In this document: piece by piece, positions 16,717 to 25,192 of the stretch
How the letters are laid out: the number at the start of each line of letters is the position of its first letter
Position numbering within the stretch: the first letter of the stretch is position 1
Translations under genes and position numbers: made by a program
The notes under the pieces: model-generated
Seen by the model: the letters and a program-made list of their open reading frames with translations, nothing else
Databases searched by the model: none
What the model was told of the DNA's origin: nothing
NCBI RefSeq assembly: GCF_008973485.1
Contig: NZ_CP031223.1
Location: forward strand, 3,806,001 to 3,870,000
Length of the DNA: 64,000 nt
Direction: 5' to 3'
Source: Psychrobacillus glaciei
GTDB lineage: Bacteria; Bacillota; Bacilli; Bacillales_A; Planococcaceae

Positions 16717-17659
16717 ATGCTTTCCCCCTAAACAATAGGAATAGGAAGATGGCACTTCCGATTACACCAACTGTCATGCTAATCGGAATTTCGTAAGGGA
16801 AAATTAGCACCCGTCCTAAAATGTCACATACCAACAAGAATATGACTCCAAGCAATGCCGTATGTGGTAGTGTTTTTTCTAAATGATCCCCTTTAAATAT
16901 CGATACAATATTAGGAATGATTAAACCTAAAAACGGGATCATCCCAACTGTTAGAACAACCGTAGTTGAGATTAAAGCGACTAATACCAAACCTAAGTTC
17001 ATAACTCTTTTGTAAGATAAACCAAGATTTTTTGCAAAATCCTCACCCATCCCAGCAACAGTAAAACGATTAGCATAAAAATAGGCAATTATTAATACAG
17101 GTACACTTATGTACAATAATTCATATCTGCCTTTCAAGATCAAGGAAAAGTCCCCTTGTAGCCAGACAGTAATATTTTGAACAATGTTTGATTTGTAAGC
17201 AAAAAATGTTGTTATCGAAGACAAAATGTTTCCGAACATTAGACCAACAAGTGGAATAAAGATGGCATCTTTAAACTTTATTCGATTAAGTATTTGCATA
17301 AACAGCAATGTACCAGCTAAAGCGAAGATAAATGCAAAAGTGAGCTTCTGCATATAGGTCGCATTTGTAAATACGATCATCGAGATTAATATTCCTAAGC
17401 GAGTAGCATCTAGCGTTCCTGCCGTTGTTGGAGATACGAACTTATTTCTACTTAAACTCTGCATGATTAACCCTGCAATACTCATCCCTGCTCCTGCAAG
17501 TATGATGGCGATAAGCCTTGGTATACGGCTAATCAGAAATATTTGCGTATTTTGAGATGTAAAATCTAACAAATCAATTGGTGAAATTCTCGTAACACCA
17601 ACAAAAAGAGATAAGAGAGAAAGCGCGACTAGTGCAATTACAAGATATCTTTTTTTCAT
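16709..17659 (-). CDS. yclN: Siderophore ABC transporter, permease
   Basis: 316 residues from the ATG at 17659 (MKKRYLVIALV), chosen for the GAGGA site 6 bases upstream; the two ATGs at 17674 lack one. FecCD family: RIPRLIAIILAGAGMSIAGL, the coupling segment LSRNKFVSPTTAGTLDA, FAKNLGLSYKRVMNLG and GMIPFLGLIIPNIV. First gene of the yclNOPQ operon. The promoter (17728-17755) is bracketed by two Fur boxes, so expression should rise under iron starvation. Confidence 0.93.
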   Translation of the reverse strand: MKKRYLVIALVALSLLSLFVGVTRISPIDLLDFTSQNTQIFLISRIPRLIAIILAGAGMSIAGLIMQSLSRNKFVSPTTAGTLDATRLGILISMIVFTNATYMQKLTFAFIFALAGTLLFMQILNRIKFKDAIFIPLVGLMFGNILSSITTFFAYKSNIVQNITVWLQGDFSLILKGRYELLYISVPVLIIAYFYANRFTVAGMGEDFAKNLGLSYKRVMNLGLVLVALISTTVVLTVGMIPFLGLIIPNIVSIFKGDHLEKTLPHTALLGVIFLLVCDILGRVLIFPYEIPISMTVGVIGSAIFLFLLFRGKAYA

Positions 17660-17690
17660 AACTATCCTCATCATTCTATTTGCGAAATAA

Positions 17691-17711
17691 TGATAGTGAA
17701 AATCATTATCA
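17691..17711. promoter_or_regulatory. Fur box 1 upstream of yclN
   Basis: Two overlapping 7-1-7 half-site pairs, TGATAGTGAAAATCA (17691-17705) and TGAAAATCATTATCA (17697-17711), are offset by 6 bases as in B. subtilis Fur sites. Located just downstream of the -10 element, so Fur-Fe would block transcription start. Confidence 0.9.
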
Positions 17712-17727
17712 TTTAATCACAAGTTCT

Positions 17728-17755
17728 ATTATAGCACCCTGGGTTTACAAGTCAA
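17728..17755 (-). promoter_or_regulatory. Sigma-A promoter of yclNOPQ
   Basis: On the minus strand TTGACT, 16 bases, TATAAT. It lies between the two Fur boxes and 70-95 bases ahead of the yclN start. Confidence 0.85.
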
Positions 17756-17762
17756 CCATTAA

Positions 17763-17777
17763 TGAAAATGATTATCA
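17763..17777. promoter_or_regulatory. Fur box 2 upstream of yclN
   Basis: TGAAAATGATTATCA, one mismatch from the ideal TGATAAT-N-ATTATCA 7-1-7 site, lies just upstream of the -35 element. Confidence 0.8.
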
Positions 17778-17850
17778 ATTGATGATATATATGTAATTTT
17801 GTCCATTTATATTCCAGTAATTAACCTTACTATAAGAATGCATTTAAAAC

Positions 17851-17904
17851 AAAAAGACTGCTTACAACTGTCGATTTTTCACGACAATTACAGCAGTCTT
17901 TTTT
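17851..17904 (-). terminator. Terminator of the DUF6612-like lipoprotein gene
   Basis: AAAAAGACTGCT pairs with AGCAGTCTTTTTT around an inner CTGTCG/CGACA stem. T runs lie on both ends, so it may stop transcription in both directions. Confidence 0.85.
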
Positions 17905-17918
17905 GGCACTTAAGTTAA

Positions 17919-18770
17919 TCAGATGGAAGTCGCACTATCAATAACTTCTTGTGGAATAACAATTTCTTTCATCTTATTAAAGTTGGAAAAGTCAGATTTA
18001 ACATTTTGTTTCATATTCATCTTTTCTCCATCAATCGTCATATCCATATCTAAAACCATATCTACTTTATTTGTTTGAAATGATTTCTTATTGATATGAA
18101 TTAAGTAGTTTATGGAATTAATGTTCATATCTATATTTCCTTCTTCTCCACTAATACTTTGAAGCGCTTCATCTACTTGTGCTTTTACCAACTCTGTAAA
18201 TTTTTCTCCAGAGGCTTGTAAGGATAAGATATAGTTATCATCGTCTTGTTCGAAGGTAAAATCATCTAAATAATTTTGAATTACTTTCAGCTGATTTGTC
18301 GGATTCGATTGATCTGTTGCACTCATTGTACTCATCAGTTGATCCATCATTTCCTTTGGGAATTTCATCCATTGGCCCGATGTTTCTTCATACATATAGA
18401 AAGCATCTTTTGTAATATAACTTTCTATCTTAATATCTTGTGCTTCCAAACTCTGATCATCCGACTGCATGCTTGTCGTCCCTGTTTGATGAATCTGCAT
18501 TGGATCTACTATATAATCCATCTCCAAAACGGAACTAACATCCAAATTCATATCTTGAGCAGGCAAATGCATCGTTTGCTTCATATCTAATTTTGCTTTC
18601 ACACTTTTCAGTTCTTCTGATACTTTTAGTGACTTATTATACACTTCTTGAAGTGTTAACTTACTCGTCTCCGTTACATCCTTATCTTTTACGGGGGCAG
18701 CTGTCTCATTACACGCTGCTAAACCTAATGCTAATGTGGCTACAGCTAATAGTGTGGTCCATTTCTTCAT
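17919..18770 (-). CDS. Lipoprotein, DUF6612-like
   Basis: 283 residues from the ATG at 18770 (MKKWTTLLAVATLALGLAAC), a classic lipoprotein signal with Cys20. The mature part is a single domain of alternating polar strands with many Met and Gln (KLDMKQTMHLPAQDMNLDV, DMDMTIDGEKMNMKQNV), with repeated segments describing a beta-sheet-rich, LolA/LppX-like shape. Such proteins are annotated DUF6612 in relatives; function unknown. Monocistronic, no nearby gene suggests a role. The upstream in-frame ATG at 18782 sits directly on the GGG of the ribosome site and is less likely. Confidence 0.72.
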   Translation of the reverse strand: MKKWTTLLAVATLALGLAACNETAAPVKDKDVTETSKLTLQEVYNKSLKVSEELKSVKAKLDMKQTMHLPAQDMNLDVSSVLEMDYIVDPMQIHQTGTTSMQSDDQSLEAQDIKIESYITKDAFYMYEETSGQWMKFPKEMMDQLMSTMSATDQSNPTNQLKVIQNYLDDFTFEQDDDNYILSLQASGEKFTELVKAQVDEALQSISGEEGNIDMNINSINYLIHINKKSFQTNKVDMVLDMDMTIDGEKMNMKQNVKSDFSNFNKMKEIVIPQEVIDSATSI

Positions 18771-18843
18771 CTCGTTTATCATCCCTTCTTTTCAGATAAT
18801 AACTTTACGAGGAAGACTACGGAAAGGTTTCATTTATTTTCTA

Positions 18844-20331
18844 TTATCTTACTCCACGCATATATTTTTGGATTAGAGGAGTGAAAAAGTATAATAATAA
18901 TCCTAGAATAAGCGCGAGAACTCCGATTACTCCAAAATACACAATCTCATTTTCAGGCGTATATAGTTTTACCACTTGCGCATTGATTGCTTGAGCAGAT
19001 GCATTTGTTAAAAACCATAAACTCATTGTTTGTGCTGCAAATGCAGCAGGTGCAAGTTTGGTCGTTGCGGATAAACCAACTGGAGAAAGAAGTAATTCCC
19101 CAAGAACAACTAAAAAGAAACTTAACACTAGCCAAAATGGGTTAACAAGCGATTCTGTTCCGTTTAAATATGCTGGGATGATCATAACGATAAAGGACAG
19201 ACCTGCAAAAAATAATCCATACGCAAACTTTCTAGGTGTGGATGGCTGTCTATTACCCAATTTTACCCATAGCCATGCAAAAACTGGTGCAAGTGCAATG
19301 ACGAAAAGTGGATTCAGCGATTGGAACCATGCAGGTGAAATCTTATATGAACCAATCATTAAATTTACTCGTTCATCTGCGTATAGAGCTAAAATATTCG
19401 ATCCTTGTTCTTGAATAGCCCAGAACATCATTGCGGCAACAAATAATGGAATATAAGCAAGTAATCTCGACTTTTCATCTGCAGAAGTTTTCCCACTTCT
19501 ATACATCACAATAAAATAGAGAGTCGGAATAACAATACCTAAAATAGAAACCGTCATCGTGAAAACATCAATTGTCATAATTCCCTGTTGGACTAAGATG
19601 AATCCAACTATTAATACTAATAGGATAGCAATACCAATTCGTGTCAGAACTTTCTTTCGTTCTTCTTTAGACATTGGGTTTGGTACATACGAGCCTGCTA
19701 ATCCAAGATACTTTTTCTTTGTCATCATAAAAACAATTAATCCAAGAGCCATACCTATTGCTGCAATTCCAAATCCTAAATGGAAATTGTATTCAAGACC
19801 AATTGTTCCAACGATTAAAGGTGCTATAAAAGCCCCTGCATTAATACCCATATAAAAAATACTAAAGCCTGAATCACGACGTACATCATCTTTTGAATAC
19901 AAATCTCCAATAATGCTTGAAATATTCGGTTTTAACAGACCAGTTCCAATTATGATTAAAGCCATTGAAAGAAATAATGGTGTCATACCACCAGGAAATG
20001 CCAATACAATGTGCCCAAACATAATAAGAAGACCACCGACAAATACCGTTTTAATATTTCCGAAAATTCTATCCGCAATCCAGCCTCCAATTATTCCAGA
20101 CATATAAACAAGAGAGCCGTATACAGCCATGATCGAATTGGCAGTGGTTTTATCAATTCCTAAACCACCTTGCGTCACTTCGTAATACATATAGTAAATT
20201 AAAATCGCACGCATTCCGTAATAGGAAAACCGCTCCCAAAACTCCGTGAAAAATAACGATAATAGACCTTTTGGATGTCCAAAAAAGCCTTTTTGCGGCA
20301 CCGATTGTACTATCTCTTCTTTTGTTGCCAT
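18844..20331 (-). CDS. dtpT: Proton-dependent di-/tripeptide transporter (POT/PTR2 family)
   Basis: 495 residues with about 14 spans. The N-terminus GHPKGLLSLFFTEFWERFSYYGMRAILIYYM contains the POT ExxER motif (EFWER) and the FYG-like YYG motif. The PTR2 signature region follows around GGWIADRIFGNIKTVFVGG and FSIFYMGINAGAFIAPL. It imports short peptides with protons; B. subtilis YclF and lactococcal DtpT are close relatives. The ATG at 20331 follows AGAGGTAGTAGT. Single gene. Confidence 0.92.
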   Translation of the reverse strand: MATKEEIVQSVPQKGFFGHPKGLLSLFFTEFWERFSYYGMRAILIYYMYYEVTQGGLGIDKTTANSIMAVYGSLVYMSGIIGGWIADRIFGNIKTVFVGGLLIMFGHIVLAFPGGMTPLFLSMALIIIGTGLLKPNISSIIGDLYSKDDVRRDSGFSIFYMGINAGAFIAPLIVGTIGLEYNFHLGFGIAAIGMALGLIVFMMTKKKYLGLAGSYVPNPMSKEERKKVLTRIGIAILLVLIVGFILVQQGIMTIDVFTMTVSILGIVIPTLYFIVMYRSGKTSADEKSRLLAYIPLFVAAMMFWAIQEQGSNILALYADERVNLMIGSYKISPAWFQSLNPLFVIALAPVFAWLWVKLGNRQPSTPRKFAYGLFFAGLSFIVMIIPAYLNGTESLVNPFWLVLSFFLVVLGELLLSPVGLSATTKLAPAAFAAQTMSLWFLTNASAQAINAQVVKLYTPENEIVYFGVIGVLALILGLLLYFFTPLIQKYMRGVR

Positions 20332-20750
20332 ACTACTACCTCTTTTCTATTTTAGAAAAACACAAGGCGACAGATTAACTGCGACGAGCTTGTGCTAAAG
20401 CAATTAATGCCTTGAGCCTAAGTTTTAATAAGAAACATGCTATATATTTCCCTCTTTCTCCTGTCAAAAAACATTAACTTAATATTTCTGTATTTTCAAC
20501 TAGTAAACACAGGACTATAAGTATTTTTTTCTCAAAAAAGGAACAATGAACTATTTCATTTAATTAATACCACCATCCAATGCTTCAGTAAATTAAGCCC
20601 ATTACGCAAGTCAACTACTCATTTTTTCAAGAATTCTACAATATCTTATTTCCTGATGGACGTAAATACATATAATTGAATTCATTATATTTCGACTTCC
20701 GACATTTTTCTGTATAATAGTCGTTGTGACACAGGGAAGGAGTAGATTTT
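20332..20750. other. Intergenic stretch, divergent promoter region
   Basis: 419 bases between divergent dtpT and the ABC exporter. I see no convincing gene. The right end has a TATAAT at 20713 with a weak TCGACT -35 and leads into the GGAAGGAG site of the exporter. The left 100 bases contain a moderately GC-rich patch (GCGACGAGCTTGTGC) that I cannot assign. Confidence 0.5.
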
Positions 20751-22469
20751 GTGTTAAAAAAGTTTTTTTCATTTTACAAGCCTCATAAGCGATTATTCAT
20801 TATTGACTTTAGTAGCGCAGTATTCGTAGCAATACTAGAGCTTGCATTTCCGGTAGCCGTTCAATGGTTTATCGATAAATTGTTGCCGACTGGTGATTGG
20901 AATATGATCGTGAAGATTGGTATTTTGCTATTACTTGTCTATATTTTAAGTACATTTCTCAATTATGTGGTTAGTTATTTAGGGCATAAACTAGGCATTA
21001 ATATTGAAACAGATATGAGACAGCAATTATTCAATCATGTACAGAGACAATCATTCCGTTTTTTTGATAATACAAAAACTGGTCATATAATGAGTCGCAT
21101 TACGAATGACTTATTTGATATTGGAGAGCTTGCACATCATGGTCCAGAGGATTTATTCATCGCAATCATGACACTCATCGGTGCATTTATTATTATGTTC
21201 AATATCAATCCAGAGCTCGCACTAATTTCAATTATTATGGTACCGTTCCTAGCGATTGTTGCAACATACGGAAATATTATGATGAACAAAGCATGGAAAA
21301 ACATGTATGGTAAAATCGCAGACGTCAATGCTCGAGTTGAAGATAGTGTATCTGGCGTGCGAGTGGTGCAATCATTTACAAACGAAAACTTTGAAATTGC
21401 TCGTTTTCAAAAAGATAATGGACAATTCCGTTTAGCCAAGCTAGTAGCTTATAAGGTAATGGCCCGAACACATTCGAGTATTTATATGATGACTCGCCTT
21501 GTAACATTGGTCGTACTTGTAGTGGGGGCATGGTTTACAGTTAAAGGTAAATTGACACCCGGCGAGCTTGTAGGATTTATCCTTTATGTTAATGTGTTAA
21601 TTAAACCAGTCGATAAAATTACGGCCCTACTTGAGTTATATCCGAAAGGCATGGCAGGATTTAAACGGTTTTTAGAACTAATGGAGCAGGATCCTGAGAT
21701 TAAAGATCGGCCAAATGCTTTGAAAGTATCTCATTTAAATGGTGATATTGAATTCGATAATGTAGGCTTCGGATATGATAATCATAGGTCTGTCTTAGAT
21801 AATATTAACTTATCCGTAAAAGCTGGAGAAACTGTTGCATTCGTTGGTCCATCAGGGGCAGGGAAAACGACTATCTGCTCGCTAATCCCGCGTTTTTATG
21901 ATGTGAATACTGGCGCTATATCGATTGATGGATTGAATATTCAAGACATTGCCATGGAGTCTTTACGCGCACAAATCGGGATTGTGCAGCAAGACGTATT
22001 CTTATTCACTGGGACGATTCGCGAGAATATTGCATATGGGAAAAAGGATGCTCCTGAAGAAGAAATTCAAGATGCAGCAAGAAAAGCGCATTTAGAAAGC
22101 TTCATCGCAGCGCTTCCAGAAGGTTACGATACACAAATCGGCGAACGAGGTCTTAAACTATCTGGCGGACAAAAGCAACGTTTAGCGATTGCTCGCATGT
22201 TCTTGAAAAATCCACCAATATTAATTTTGGACGAGGCTACATCAGCTCTTGATACAGAAACAGAGAAAATTATTCAACATTCCCTAATGGAGCTTGCGGA
22301 AAATCGAACCACTCTTATTATTGCACATCGATTAGCAACTATTCGTGATGCAGACCGAGTAATTGTAGTAACCGAAGATGGTATTGCAGAAGACGGATCC
22401 TATAATGATTTAGTGGAACAAGATGGCATTTTCGCTAGACTGCATAATATACAGTTTCAGGAAGTTTAA
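20751..22469 (+). CDS. ABC exporter half-transporter (membrane + ATPase)
   Basis: 572 residues from a GTG with GGAAGGAG upstream. Six-span membrane domain (about 1-310) beginning FFSFYKPHKRLFIIDFSSAV, then an ATPase domain with Walker A GPSGAGKTTI, signature LSGGQKQRLAIARM, Walker B ILILDEATSALD and H-loop IIAHRLATI. All catalytic residues are present. The sequence resembles B. subtilis YgaD, a homodimeric multidrug-type exporter of unknown substrate. Single gene with a strong terminator. Confidence 0.93.
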   Translation: MLKKFFSFYKPHKRLFIIDFSSAVFVAILELAFPVAVQWFIDKLLPTGDWNMIVKIGILLLLVYILSTFLNYVVSYLGHKLGINIETDMRQQLFNHVQRQSFRFFDNTKTGHIMSRITNDLFDIGELAHHGPEDLFIAIMTLIGAFIIMFNINPELALISIIMVPFLAIVATYGNIMMNKAWKNMYGKIADVNARVEDSVSGVRVVQSFTNENFEIARFQKDNGQFRLAKLVAYKVMARTHSSIYMMTRLVTLVVLVVGAWFTVKGKLTPGELVGFILYVNVLIKPVDKITALLELYPKGMAGFKRFLELMEQDPEIKDRPNALKVSHLNGDIEFDNVGFGYDNHRSVLDNINLSVKAGETVAFVGPSGAGKTTICSLIPRFYDVNTGAISIDGLNIQDIAMESLRAQIGIVQQDVFLFTGTIRENIAYGKKDAPEEEIQDAARKAHLESFIAALPEGYDTQIGERGLKLSGGQKQRLAIARMFLKNPPILILDEATSALDTETEKIIQHSLMELAENRTTLIIAHRLATIRDADRVIVVTEDGIAEDGSYNDLVEQDGIFARLHNIQFQEV

Positions 22470-22474
22470 CGAGT

Positions 22475-22510
22475 AAAAGCTGCTCCGCATAGTGCGTGGA
22501 GCAGCTTTTT
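22475..22510 (+). terminator. Terminator of the ABC exporter gene
   Basis: AAAAGCTGCTCC (22475-22486) pairs perfectly with GGAGCAGCTTTT (22498-22509), then T. Confidence 0.9.
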
Positions 22511-22539
22511 ATTTGGTTTTGGTTCAGGTGTAGGCTTGG

Positions 22540-22609
22540 TGCTCTCGTATCGGCCGGGAGTGCTCTCATGCGAGGCCTTCTCGCTCTCGCAACGGAATTT
22601 ACTGCTCAT
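22540..22609. repeat. 21-bp periodic array D (keyword TGCTCTC)
   Basis: TGCTCTC at 22540, TGCTCTC at 22561, CGCTCTC at 22582 and TGCTCAT at 22603 are spaced by exactly 21 bases. Spacers are unrelated and GC-rich (GGCCGGGAG, GAGGCCTTC). The keyword is nearly that of array A. Lies between the exporter terminator and the end of hflX. Confidence 0.7.
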
Positions 22610-22669
22610 AATAAAGAACTATGGAAACAATCGAAAGTCCTTTTTCTACTGTTTCCGTAGCCGAGTTAG

Positions 22670-23941
22670 TTATTTATCAAATATAAACTTTTGAAAACGA
22701 TCATAATCAGCTTTTTTTAATTCGACTTTAACAAGCGTACCTTCTTCTTCATACGAAGTAGATTTAACGGATGCATGTTCATTCAGATAGGATACGATAT
22801 CTCCTCGATCAAAAGGTACAAGCATTGAGCAGCTTACAAAATCGGAGAAAATATGATTTTTGATGATTTCTAGCAATTCATCTAATCCCGCACCTTCTTT
22901 TGCAGAAATCCATATATTATCTCCTGAAACGTATGGATACTTCATTTCCGCAAGGTCTGATTTATTGTAGACAAAAATAGTAGGGACATCCTTTACTCCA
23001 ACAGCAAGCAGCGTTTCATTCGTAACATCCATCATGTAACGGTGTTCGTCGTTGGAAACGTCCACTACATGCAAAAGTAAATTAGCATCACGTGCTTCTT
23101 CTAGGGTTGAACGGAATGCCTTCACCAGATGATGTGGAAGTTTGCTAACGAATCCTACAGTATCGGTTAGTAAAAACTCTTTTTGGTCAACTAATTTTAT
23201 TTGTCTTACAGAAGTTTCTAGTGTTGCGAATAGCATGTCCTTTTCAAATACTTGTTTCGATTCTTCTTGTCCCACTTTATTGAGTAGTTGGTTCATAATT
23301 GTCGATTTACCAGCATTCGTATATCCAACTAAAGAAACGACCGGAATGGCATTTTTCTTTCGTTGCTTTCGTTGAGTTTCTCGTTGATCTTTTACATGTT
23401 CAAGCTCTCGTTTTAACTTAGCAATTTGGTCTTCAATTTTACGTCTATCTAGTTCTAGCTTCGTTTCCCCTGCACCACGGTTTTTAAATCCGCCGCCGGT
23501 TCCCCCTCCTTGTCGACCTAGTGAAGCACGAAGACCGACTAGTCGAGGCAACATGTATTGAAGCTGCGCTAATTCTACTTGCATTTGAGCTTCGTTCGAT
23601 TTTGCTCGTCGTGCGAAAATATCTAAAATAAGCATTGTCCGGTCAATAACTTTGCAATCCAAGTCTCTTTCTAAATTTCGAATTTGAGATGGAGACAATT
23701 CGTCATTAAATATAACGAGATTTGCACCAGCTTCTTCGTAGAAATTTTTAATTTCTTCTACTTTTCCAGTCCCTACGTAGTGAGATGAGGTTACTCTATT
23801 TAAATTTTGCGTTACTTCCCCCACAACCTCTACATTTAACGCTTCTGCTAAGTTGTGTAATTCCTCTAATCCATATTCAAAATGCTCATCATGCTTCAGA
23901 TTAACCGCAACAACGACAGCCTTTTCATTTAATTCATCCAA
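22670..23941 (-). CDS. hflX: Ribosome-associated GTPase HflX
   Basis: 423 residues from a TTG at 23941 with GAGGGGG 7 bases upstream. The N-terminal HflX domain (GTGKVEEIKNF, IFNDELSPSQIRNLE, DRTMLILDIFARRA) is followed by a coiled-coil linker with the glycine-rich GRQGGGTGGG loop and RRGAGETKLE-like segment. The G domain has G1 GYTNAGKST, G3 DTVGFV and G4 NKSD. HflX splits stalled or hibernating ribosomes under stress. The upstream VOC gene ends only 15 bases before this start and contains its ribosome site, so they form an operon. Confidence 0.96.
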   Translation of the reverse strand: MDELNEKAVVVAVNLKHDEHFEYGLEELHNLAEALNVEVVGEVTQNLNRVTSSHYVGTGKVEEIKNFYEEAGANLVIFNDELSPSQIRNLERDLDCKVIDRTMLILDIFARRAKSNEAQMQVELAQLQYMLPRLVGLRASLGRQGGGTGGGFKNRGAGETKLELDRRKIEDQIAKLKRELEHVKDQRETQRKQRKKNAIPVVSLVGYTNAGKSTIMNQLLNKVGQEESKQVFEKDMLFATLETSVRQIKLVDQKEFLLTDTVGFVSKLPHHLVKAFRSTLEEARDANLLLHVVDVSNDEHRYMMDVTNETLLAVGVKDVPTIFVYNKSDLAEMKYPYVSGDNIWISAKEGAGLDELLEIIKNHIFSDFVSCSMLVPFDRGDIVSYLNEHASVKSTSYEEEGTLVKVELKKADYDRFQKFIFDK

Positions 23942-23955
23942 AATAATTCCCCCTC

Positions 23956-24699
23956 TTAACAAAAACGATAAGTTGCTTGTTCATATATAATATCTTCTTT
24001 TATATCCGAAGCCCTAATTTGAATACTTCCAAGTCTTTCTTTCGTTCCATTTTCTAACTTTTTGAATACTAATTGTGTATTTAATAAGAGCAATGTCTGT
24101 TCATCTTGTTCTATTAAATCAAAATACTTTTTCCACTTATCAATTACTTCCCGTGGTTTCCCCACATGAAACTCACAAGTAGTAATAGATAGATCTAAAT
24201 TACTACCATCTATTGTGCATTCGTCTTGCAGTAATTGGTAGCGTTCTTCATCACTTTCTTCCCACTCAATAAAGAAAGGAGATGGAAGCACATCATTTAT
24301 TTCTTCTTTTACAAAAAGCATTTTCCATTTGCGCACTAAGCCACTTGTCGTTTTTCTTTCAGCATGTAAAACACCGGACGTTTCTATACCTTTTTCTTCG
24401 AGTTGCAGGCATAGTTCGTCAATTGTCGAAGTACGGATACATATTGTCCCAAAGCCAGGTCCTGTTTTCAAATCATGAAGAAATAAATGGATTAATGGAT
24501 GATTGACTTGGAATGCAACGGCCTCATGCTCTAGCGCAAGCCATTCAATATAGCTATTTTTTGTATACAGAAGGGCATTATTCGTACCCCATTGTACATG
24601 CTGTCCCCCAACTACTGCGTGAAATCCTTTTGCGCACCAATCCTCCACTACATCTTTTGGAGTTTTTGTTACATGATGTACAATATGATCTAAATACAT
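23956..24699 (-). CDS. VOC/glyoxalase-like domain protein
   Basis: 247 residues starting MYLDHIVHHVTKTPKDVVEDW with a good AGAGGTG site. The opening YLDHIVHHV, the segment NNALLYTKNSYIEWLAL and the later CEFHVGKPREVIDKW suggest two glyoxalase_3-type half-domains of the vicinal-oxygen-chelate superfamily, which use a metal held by His and Glu. Substrate unknown. The gene directly precedes and is probably co-transcribed with hflX. Confidence 0.72.
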   Translation of the reverse strand: MYLDHIVHHVTKTPKDVVEDWCAKGFHAVVGGQHVQWGTNNALLYTKNSYIEWLALEHEAVAFQVNHPLIHLFLHDLKTGPGFGTICIRTSTIDELCLQLEEKGIETSGVLHAERKTTSGLVRKWKMLFVKEEINDVLPSPFFIEWEESDEERYQLLQDECTIDGSNLDLSITTCEFHVGKPREVIDKWKKYFDLIEQDEQTLLLLNTQLVFKKLENGTKERLGSIQIRASDIKEDIIYEQATYRFC

Positions 24700-24746
24700 G
24701 TATACACCTCTTTTCCTCTCTTATTATGGATGACCTTTCAAGAAAC

Positions 24747-24782
24747 AAAAAGAGGTGACGTTTAAAAGTCGCCACCTCTTTT
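24747..24782 (-). terminator. Terminator downstream of the acyl-CoA ligase remnant
   Basis: AAAAAGAGGTGACG pairs with CGCCACCTCTTTT with one mismatch and can act in both directions. It appears to be the original terminator of the decayed gene at 24790-24985. Confidence 0.8.
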
Positions 24783-24789
24783 GACAATT

Positions 24790-24985
24790 TCCCGGGAAAT
24801 GTGTCGACTACATGGTATACTTCTGTTTTTTCTTTCGACATCTCCCGTAGAAGGAACTTTTGAATTTTACCGGATGCCTTCAGTGGGATAGGATTCGATA
24901 AATTCGATGTGTTTTGGTATTTTATGATGTGATATTTTCCCATGCAACTCTAACAGGTGTATGTAATCGCCAACTTGCTGTCCGT
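24790..24985 (-). pseudogene. Remnant of an AMP-forming acyl-CoA synthetase (C-terminal end only)
   Basis: On the minus strand one frame reads LHGKISHHKIPKHIEFIESYP, the A10-type lid region of fatty-acyl-CoA ligases (compare CRGKISHYKIP in relatives). After a one-base frameshift at the YP the next frame continues PLKASGKIQKFLLREMSKEK, which holds the conserved ligase lysine motif SGKIQK. Nothing recognisable of the first 450 residues remains upstream. So the gene was deleted down to a 60-codon tail and frameshifted, while its terminator survived. Confidence 0.85.
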
Positions 24986-25089
24986 TGTTAACTACATTCT
25001 GATACGTGAGAGATAGCCCGTTTGAATGTTAGTCCCTTTCATTTTATTCTATCACAAAATTCTGATGAGATAGTCTTTTCCATTACCAA

Positions 25090-25117
25090 TTGACAGTCGT
25101 TAAATACATGGTAAAAT
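25090..25117 (+). promoter_or_regulatory. Sigma-A promoter of nhaC
   Basis: TTGACA (25090-25095), 16 bases, TAAAAT (25112-25117), about 75 bases ahead of the start codon. Confidence 0.75.
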
Positions 25118-25192
25118 CCTAATTACTTTAGTGCTTCGAAGCGTTGAATCATTAAAGCTGAAAAAAAGAAATAAAACTTGGGAGGATTTACA

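Noticed and set aside
19058-19855. Open reading frames antisense to the peptide transporter gene
   Set aside because: Shadows of the conserved POT gene; composition reflects its codons.
20332-20450. Additional GC-rich repeat near GCGACGAGCTTGTGC
   Set aside because: No second copy in the window and no clear inverted ends, so I could not support it.
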